Source of the DNA: an uncultured Collinsella sp.
GTDB taxonomy: Bacteria > Actinomycetota > Coriobacteriia > Coriobacteriales > Coriobacteriaceae
Reading direction: 5' to 3'
Length of the DNA stretch: 8,560 bases
Assembly (NCBI GenBank): GCA_900540095.1
Contig: UQEO01000083.1
Span: 1 to 8,560, forward strand
Shown: one piece after another, positions 4,756 through 8,560 of the stretch
Position numbering within the stretch: the first letter of the stretch is position 1
Layout of the letters: each line of letters starts with the position of its first letter
Made by a program: the position numbers and the translations under genes
Notes under the pieces: model-generated
The model's input: the letters and a program-made list of their open reading frames with translations, nothing else
Database searches by the model: none
What the model was told of the DNA's origin: nothing

Positions 4756-7700
4756 ATGCCCACCACCTCAACCGACCCGCGCGCCGCAGCCGCTGCACTG
4801 CTGGTGCCCGGCACTACCTGCCACGGCTTTGCCGTCGAGCGCCGCGAGACCGTGCCCGAGCTCGACTCGGACGCTTACGTGCTGCGACACACTGCCTCGG
4901 GCGCTCGTCTGCTGTACCTGGCGTGCGACGACGAAAACAAGGCCTTTGCCATTGGCTTTAAGACGCCGCCGGCCGATTCCACCGGCGTGTTCCATATTCT
5001 TGAGCACTCGGTGCTGTGCGGATCGGCCAAGTTTCCCGTCAAGGAGCCGTTTGTCGACCTGATCAAGAGCTCCATGCAGACGTTCCTCAACGCCATGACC
5101 TACCCCGACAAGACCATCTACCCCGTTGCCACCACCAACGAGCAGGATCTGTATAACCTGATGGACGTGTACCTGGACGCGGTGTTCAACCCGGCCATCT
5201 ATACCAAGCCCACCATTTTTGAGCAGGAGGGCTGGCACTACGAGCTGGATCTGCCAGAGAGCGCCGAGGGCGAGGGCGACAGCAGCTCCGCGAGCCTGCG
5301 TGAGGGCGCGCTGCGCTATAACGGCGTGGTGTTCAACGAGATGAAGGGCGCGCTGTCCGACCCCATGAGCGTGCTGGACGACGCCGTCAACACCGCGCTC
5401 TACCCCGACACCGCCTATGCGCACGAAAGCGGCGGCGACCCGCGCGCTATTCCCACACTCACCTACGAGCAGTTCCTGGACACGCACGCGCGCCACTACA
5501 ATCCTTCCAACTCTTACATCACGCTCTACGGCGACCTGGACGTGGACCGCGCACTGGCCTTTTTGGACGAGCGTTATCTGTCGCAGCCGAGTGCCGCGAG
5601 CCGCCGCATGGACGCTGCCGTCGCCGCCGGCGAGGACCCGTCCACGATGGCGCCCAATCCGCTGGGCGTGCAGGCACCCGTGACCTGCGAGTACAAGCGC
5701 GTCGAGATGGCCACTACACCCGAGAACGCCCTGGTGGGCCTGGGCCTGGTGCTGGGCAGCGCGCTCGACCGTAAGCGCACGATCGCGGCGGATATCCTGT
5801 TCGAGGCGCTGCTGGGCTCCAACGAAGCGCCGGTTAAGAAGGCCATTCTGGCTGCCGGTCTGGGCGGCAACGTGGTGAGCTACACCGCGGCCGAGAGCCT
5901 GCAGCCCTACGAGCTCATCATGCTGCAAAACGCACAGCCCGGCATGGCGCGCGAGCTGCGTCACGTGTTCCAGGACGCTTGCCGCGACCTGTGCGAGCAC
6001 GGCGTTCCGCGCGAGCGCCTGGAAGCCATCATCAGCAGCAACGAATACGACCTGCGCCAGCGCGACTATGGCATCGCCGACGGCGTGGCCATTGCGTGCG
6101 ACGCGCTGAGCACGTGGCTCTACGATGACGACGCTGCGACGCTGGCGCTCAAGTACGGCCCGGTGTACGAAGAGCTGCGTGGCGAGCTGGACGGCAGCTA
6201 CTTTGAGGACCTGCTGCGCGAGCTGGTGCTGCAAAACGACCATATGGCGCTGGTCGAGCTGGTGCCGGTGGATGCCGCCGAGGGCGCAGAGGGTGCCGAG
6301 GCCGCCGAGCTGGTAGTCAAGCGCGACGCCATGACCGATGCCGAGCTGGCCGATGTGGTCGAGCGCACGGCCGCGCTGCGTGCCGCGCAGGAGGCGGAGG
6401 ACACACCCGAGGCCAAGGCCACGCTGCCGCGCCTGCGCGTGTCCGACATTGGCGAGGCGCGCCCCGAGCCGCCGCTGGTCGTGGACACGACTGCGCCCAT
6501 CCCCTGCCTGCGCCACGGCATCCCCACCAACCGCCTGGTCTACGCCATGCAGTATTTCGACCTGAGCTGCGTCGCGTTTGAGGACCTGCCCTATGTGACG
6601 CTGCTCTGCCGTCTGCTTAAGCAGCTGCCCACGCGCGAGCATTCGGCCGAGGAGCTCGACAACTTGCTCGCCGGCAAGCTCGGCTTTTTGAGCCTTACGA
6701 CCGAAGTCATGACGCAGCCCGAAATGGACGGCGTGCGCCCCTACCTGCTGGTGAGCGCCGGCGCCCTGTCCGAGAAGATCGATGCGCTGGCGAGCCTGCC
6801 GCGCGAGGTATGGTCGAGCACGCTTTTGGCAGATGCCGACGCCGACCGCGTGCGCGACGTGCTCACGCAGATTCGCATTGGGCTTGAGCAGGGCTTTATC
6901 AACAACGGCCACTCGGCGGCGCTCGGTCGCGCGATGAGCTACAGCTCGCCTTCGGCCGTGGTGCGCGAGCAGCTTTCGGGCGTGGATTTCTACCTGTTCC
7001 TGCGCGATCTGCTCGAGCACTTTGACGAGCGCGTGGACGGGCTGCGTACCAAGCTTGCCGAGCTGGCGGAGCGCATCTTTGTGGCCGATGGCTGCATGGC
7101 GAGCTTTACCGGCAGCAACGAGGACTTTGACGCATACTGGGATGCCGCGGGCGACCTGGGGCTGGGTGCGGGCGATGGTGCCGATGCCGGCCGCGACGCT
7201 CTCGTGGTGCCGACGCCGCGCGACCGCCACGAGGCTTTCGTCATCCCCAGCGATATCTGCTTTGCGGCAAGCGCGTCCGACCCGCGTCGCCTGGGCATCG
7301 ACGTGACGGGCGCCTGGGCGGTTGCCGCCAACGCGCTCTCCTACGACTACCTGTGGAACGAGATTCGCGTGAAGGGCGGTGCGTACGGCTGCGGATTCCG
7401 CGCAGCCGGCGAGCGCCAGACGGCGTTCTACACCTACCGCGACCCAGCAATCGACCCCTCGATTGAGCGTGTGGCGCGCGCAGGCGAATGGCTCGGCAGC
7501 TTTGAGCCCGACGAGGCTGCCTTTGAGGGCTTTATCGTAAGCTGCGTGAGCGGCATGGACGCGCCGGTGAAGCCGTACGCGCTCACCAAGCGCCGCAACA
7601 CGACCTACCTGGCCGGGCTCGATCCGCACGCACGCGAGGAGCGCCGCGCCCAGATGCTCGCCGCCACGCCCGGTGAGCTTCGCTCGCTCGGTGCCGACGT

Positions 7701-7800
7701 GACGCGCATTGCGGCCGAATCGCCAACCTGTGTTTTTGGCGGCCGAGACGTCATCGCCAAGAGCAACGCCGGCTTTAACGTAGTCGACCTGCTGGGCTAA
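4756..7800 (+). CDS. M16C zinc metallopeptidase (insulinase family, presequence-protease type)
   Basis: The predicted protein has 1014 residues, close to the usual length of presequence proteases (PreP/Cym1-like). The inverted zinc motif HILEH gives His80, Glu83 (base) and His84. GVVFNEMKG gives Glu195, which aligns with the third zinc ligand of the family, and FEQEGWHYE (Glu158) is also conserved. The block KEPFVDLIKSSMQTFLNAMTYPDKTIYPVATTNEQDLYNLMDVYLDAVFNP is typical of M16C. An acidic, Ser-rich insertion (about 168-183) lies between the two Glu motifs. Another Ala/Glu-rich linker is near 505-520, before the M16C-associated middle region. The C-terminal half has RVKGGAYGCGF (871-881), the M16C substrate-binding motif. 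No signal peptide is visible, so a cytoplasmic peptide-degrading role is likely. It appears to be transcribed alone, ending at the stem-loop at 7815-7859. Confidence 0.95.
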   Translation: MPTTSTDPRAAAAALLVPGTTCHGFAVERRETVPELDSDAYVLRHTASGARLLYLACDDENKAFAIGFKTPPADSTGVFHILEHSVLCGSAKFPVKEPFVDLIKSSMQTFLNAMTYPDKTIYPVATTNEQDLYNLMDVYLDAVFNPAIYTKPTIFEQEGWHYELDLPESAEGEGDSSSASLREGALRYNGVVFNEMKGALSDPMSVLDDAVNTALYPDTAYAHESGGDPRAIPTLTYEQFLDTHARHYNPSNSYITLYGDLDVDRALAFLDERYLSQPSAASRRMDAAVAAGEDPSTMAPNPLGVQAPVTCEYKRVEMATTPENALVGLGLVLGSALDRKRTIAADILFEALLGSNEAPVKKAILAAGLGGNVVSYTAAESLQPYELIMLQNAQPGMARELRHVFQDACRDLCEHGVPRERLEAIISSNEYDLRQRDYGIADGVAIACDALSTWLYDDDAATLALKYGPVYEELRGELDGSYFEDLLRELVLQNDHMALVELVPVDAAEGAEGAEAAELVVKRDAMTDAELADVVERTAALRAAQEAEDTPEAKATLPRLRVSDIGEARPEPPLVVDTTAPIPCLRHGIPTNRLVYAMQYFDLSCVAFEDLPYVTLLCRLLKQLPTREHSAEELDNLLAGKLGFLSLTTEVMTQPEMDGVRPYLLVSAGALSEKIDALASLPREVWSSTLLADADADRVRDVLTQIRIGLEQGFINNGHSAALGRAMSYSSPSAVVREQLSGVDFYLFLRDLLEHFDERVDGLRTKLAELAERIFVADGCMASFTGSNEDFDAYWDAAGDLGLGAGDGADAGRDALVVPTPRDRHEAFVIPSDICFAASASDPRRLGIDVTGAWAVAANALSYDYLWNEIRVKGGAYGCGFRAAGERQTAFYTYRDPAIDPSIERVARAGEWLGSFEPDEAAFEGFIVSCVSGMDAPVKPYALTKRRNTTYLAGLDPHAREERRAQMLAATPGELRSLGADVTRIAAESPTCVFGGRDVIAKSNAGFNVVDLLG

Positions 7801-7814
7801 GGCACGGCAAGCAA

Positions 7815-7859
7815 AACTACCACGAAGGGCGCAGTTCACAGGCGCCCTTCGTGGTAGTT
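7815..7859 (+). terminator. Stem-loop after the M16C gene, probable terminator
   Basis: A perfect 18-bp stem (7815-7832 with 7842-7859) closes a nine-base loop, starting 15 bases after the stop codon. On the plus strand it is followed by only a short T stretch (GTTC). On the minus strand the stem continues into TTTT. It may therefore work in both directions, or act partly as an RNA-stabilising 3' structure. Confidence 0.7.
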
Positions 7860-7872
7860 CGAACACTTGTTC
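7859..7872. promoter_or_regulatory. LexA-like SOS box upstream of hicAB
   Basis: TCGAACACTTGTTC matches the Gram-positive/actinobacterial LexA pattern CGAAC-N4-GTTC, and TCGAACA-N2-TGTTC for all but the outer right bases (TA instead of GA). It overlaps the -35 hexamer of the predicted distal hicAB promoter, where a repressor would block RNA polymerase. Binding is inferred from sequence only. Confidence 0.6.
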
Positions 7873-7895
7873 TATACGCACACATGTTCTATAGT
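7867..7895 (+). promoter_or_regulatory. Predicted distal promoter of hicAB (P1)
   Basis: TTGTTC (7867-7872) and TATAGT (7890-7895) are spaced by 17 bp. The 9-mer TGTTCTATA occurs at 7868-7876 and again at 7885-7893, a 17-bp direct repeat that spans both promoter elements. Transcription would begin near 7902. Confidence 0.5.
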
Positions 7896-7903
7896 AGAGG
7901 TGC

Positions 7904-7932
7904 TTGCATCGAACTGAAATTGCAACTAGAAT
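7904..7932 (+). promoter_or_regulatory. Predicted proximal promoter of hicAB (P2)
   Basis: TTGCAT (7904-7909) and TAGAAT (7927-7932) are spaced by 17 bp. Transcription would start about 17 nt before the hicA start codon. The -10 lies inside the palindrome at 7921-7941. Two tandem promoters, the inner one under HicB control, are known for Escherichia coli hicAB; here it is inferred. Confidence 0.45.
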
Positions 7933-7941
7933 ATAGTTGCA
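7921..7941. promoter_or_regulatory. Palindrome upstream of hicA, candidate HicB operator
   Basis: Perfect 8-bp arms TGCAACTA and TAGTTGCA are separated by five bases (GAATA). It covers the -10 of the predicted proximal promoter and ends 14 nt before the hicA ATG. Ribbon-helix-helix antitoxins of the HicB family bind such palindromes in their own promoters, so this is the best candidate for the autoregulatory site. Confidence 0.6.
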
Positions 7942-7955
7942 GAATGTGAGGCGGG

Positions 7956-8219
7956 ATGACTCGATCCGATAAACTCATCGCCCAGCTGCTTAGCTGTCCT
8001 TCAACGTATAGATTTGCTGACTTTCTTAAAGTTATGGCTTCATATGGCTTTGAAATGGACAGCAAAGGCAAGACGTCCGGATCGCGCGTTCGCTTCTACA
8101 GGCCATCAGATGGCAGGATGTTCGTAATGCACGCACCTCATCCATCTGACGAATTGACAGCGGGGACCATTCGAAACATCGTTCGCTTTCTGCAAGATGT
8201 CGGAGGTAGTCATGAGTAA
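7956..8219 (+). CDS. hicA: HicA-family mRNA interferase toxin
   Basis: The predicted protein has 87 residues, the usual size for HicA. The ATG at 7956 follows GAGGCGGG; spacing is short but no better start exists. The dsRBD-like HicA fold is suggested by the order helix (SDKLIAQLLSCP), helix (FADFLKVMASYGFEM), strands (KTSGSRVRFYRPSDGRMFVMHAPHP) and final helix (LTAGTIRNIVRFLQDVG). The classical GSH motif with the catalytic His reads GSR here (Arg44), while His59 and His62 of MHAPHP remain. GSR forms are, from memory, common in one branch of the family, so the toxin may still be active. The role expected from the family is ribosome-independent mRNA cleavage, neutralised by HicB. Its last eight bases overlap hicB, indicating translational coupling. 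Confidence 0.9.
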   Translation: MTRSDKLIAQLLSCPSTYRFADFLKVMASYGFEMDSKGKTSGSRVRFYRPSDGRMFVMHAPHPSDELTAGTIRNIVRFLQDVGGSHE

Positions 8220-8541
8220 CGTTTTGGCATACAAGGGTTATTTCGCCCCGGTCGAGTTCGATGCCGAACAGCATGTGCTAACAGGTATGGTCGCCGGCAT
8301 TAGGGACGCAATCGTATTTGAAGGCTCCACGGCTGAAGAAGTGGAGCAATGCTTCCACGACGCCGTCGACGATTACCTTGAGTTTTGCGCCGAGAAGGGC
8401 AAGGAACCCGAGCGGGCTTTTAAGGGCTCGTTCAACGTAAGAACGGGCTCTGAGCTCCACAAGCAAGCAGCGCTGGCAGCGGCAAAGAAGGGTGAGTCAC
8501 TCAATAAGTTTGTGACTGAAGCGATCGCTGCGGCGCTGTGA
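8212..8541 (+). CDS. hicB: HicB-family antitoxin with ribbon-helix-helix domain
   Basis: The predicted protein has 109 residues. ATG 8212 is chosen because GGAGGT (8202-8207) lies four bases upstream; an in-frame ATG at 8197 has no such site. Residues 8-70 form the partial RNase H-like HicB fold (YKGYFAPVEFDAEQHVLTGMVAGI, then the helix STAEEVEQCFHDAVDDYLEFCAEKG). Residues 72-109 form the DNA-binding ribbon-helix-helix domain (GSFNVRTGSELHKQAALAAAKKGESLNKFVTEAI). It should bind and block HicA and repress the shared promoter, probably at the palindrome 7921-7941. The order toxin then antitoxin is the usual one for hicAB. The gene is complete, with TGA at 8539-8541. Confidence 0.93.
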   Translation: MSNVLAYKGYFAPVEFDAEQHVLTGMVAGIRDAIVFEGSTAEEVEQCFHDAVDDYLEFCAEKGKEPERAFKGSFNVRTGSELHKQAALAAAKKGESLNKFVTEAIAAAL

Positions 8542-8560
8542 AGCCAACGTCGAGTCGAAG

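Noticed and set aside
4768..7881. A 1037-codon open frame on the minus strand opposite the M16C gene
   Set aside because: Long antisense frames are expected in high-GC genes with G/C third positions. The translation is low-complexity (rich in Ala, Val, Gly, His, Arg and Gln) with no recognisable domain, while the plus strand has unmistakable M16C motifs.

Overview
The window looks like chromosomal DNA from a high-GC actinobacterium of the Coriobacteriia, most likely a Collinsella-like gut anaerobe. This rests on the strong G/C bias at third codon positions, the style of the M16C peptidase and hypothetical proteins, and an actinobacterial-type LexA box. The genus is an inference; no rRNA or other marker gene is present.

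Left part (1-2665): the C-terminal end of an unrecognised plus-strand gene is followed by two minus-strand genes. These are a small zinc-ribbon protein (369-653) and, transcribed ahead of it, an HNH endonuclease (776-1858). The endonuclease has a long N-terminal region that could be an SRA/PUA-type DNA-modification sensor, so the pair may be a modification-dependent restriction unit. A divergent plus-strand gene (2074-2565) encodes an unrecognised helical protein with a GTG start and a strong ribosome binding site.

Middle part (2666-4755): a minus-strand gene encodes a Schlafen/AlbA_2-type protein with a GHKL ATPase-like domain and a C-terminal winged helix (COG2865-like). Its 5' side is a 0.6-kb non-coding region very rich in structure. 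It holds a perfect 25-bp hairpin predicted to lie in the gene's own mRNA leader, an 8-bp-arm palindrome next to its predicted promoter, many TCTCTC(AT) motifs, and a 14-nt direct repeat. It also holds a separate array of six related 21-nt units, two inverted and four direct, which folds into a nested long hairpin. This is the most unusual part of the window.

Right part (4756-8560): a 1014-residue M16C zinc metallopeptidase of the presequence-protease type ends at a strong stem-loop. It is followed by a complete hicAB toxin-antitoxin pair whose genes overlap by 8 nt. The hicAB upstream region appears to carry two tandem promoters, one overlapped by a LexA-like SOS box and the other by a palindrome that could be the HicB operator. 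That arrangement would link the module to DNA damage as well as to autoregulation.

No tRNA, rRNA, CRISPR array or recognisable transposase was seen. All functional assignments come from reading motifs, not from database searches.
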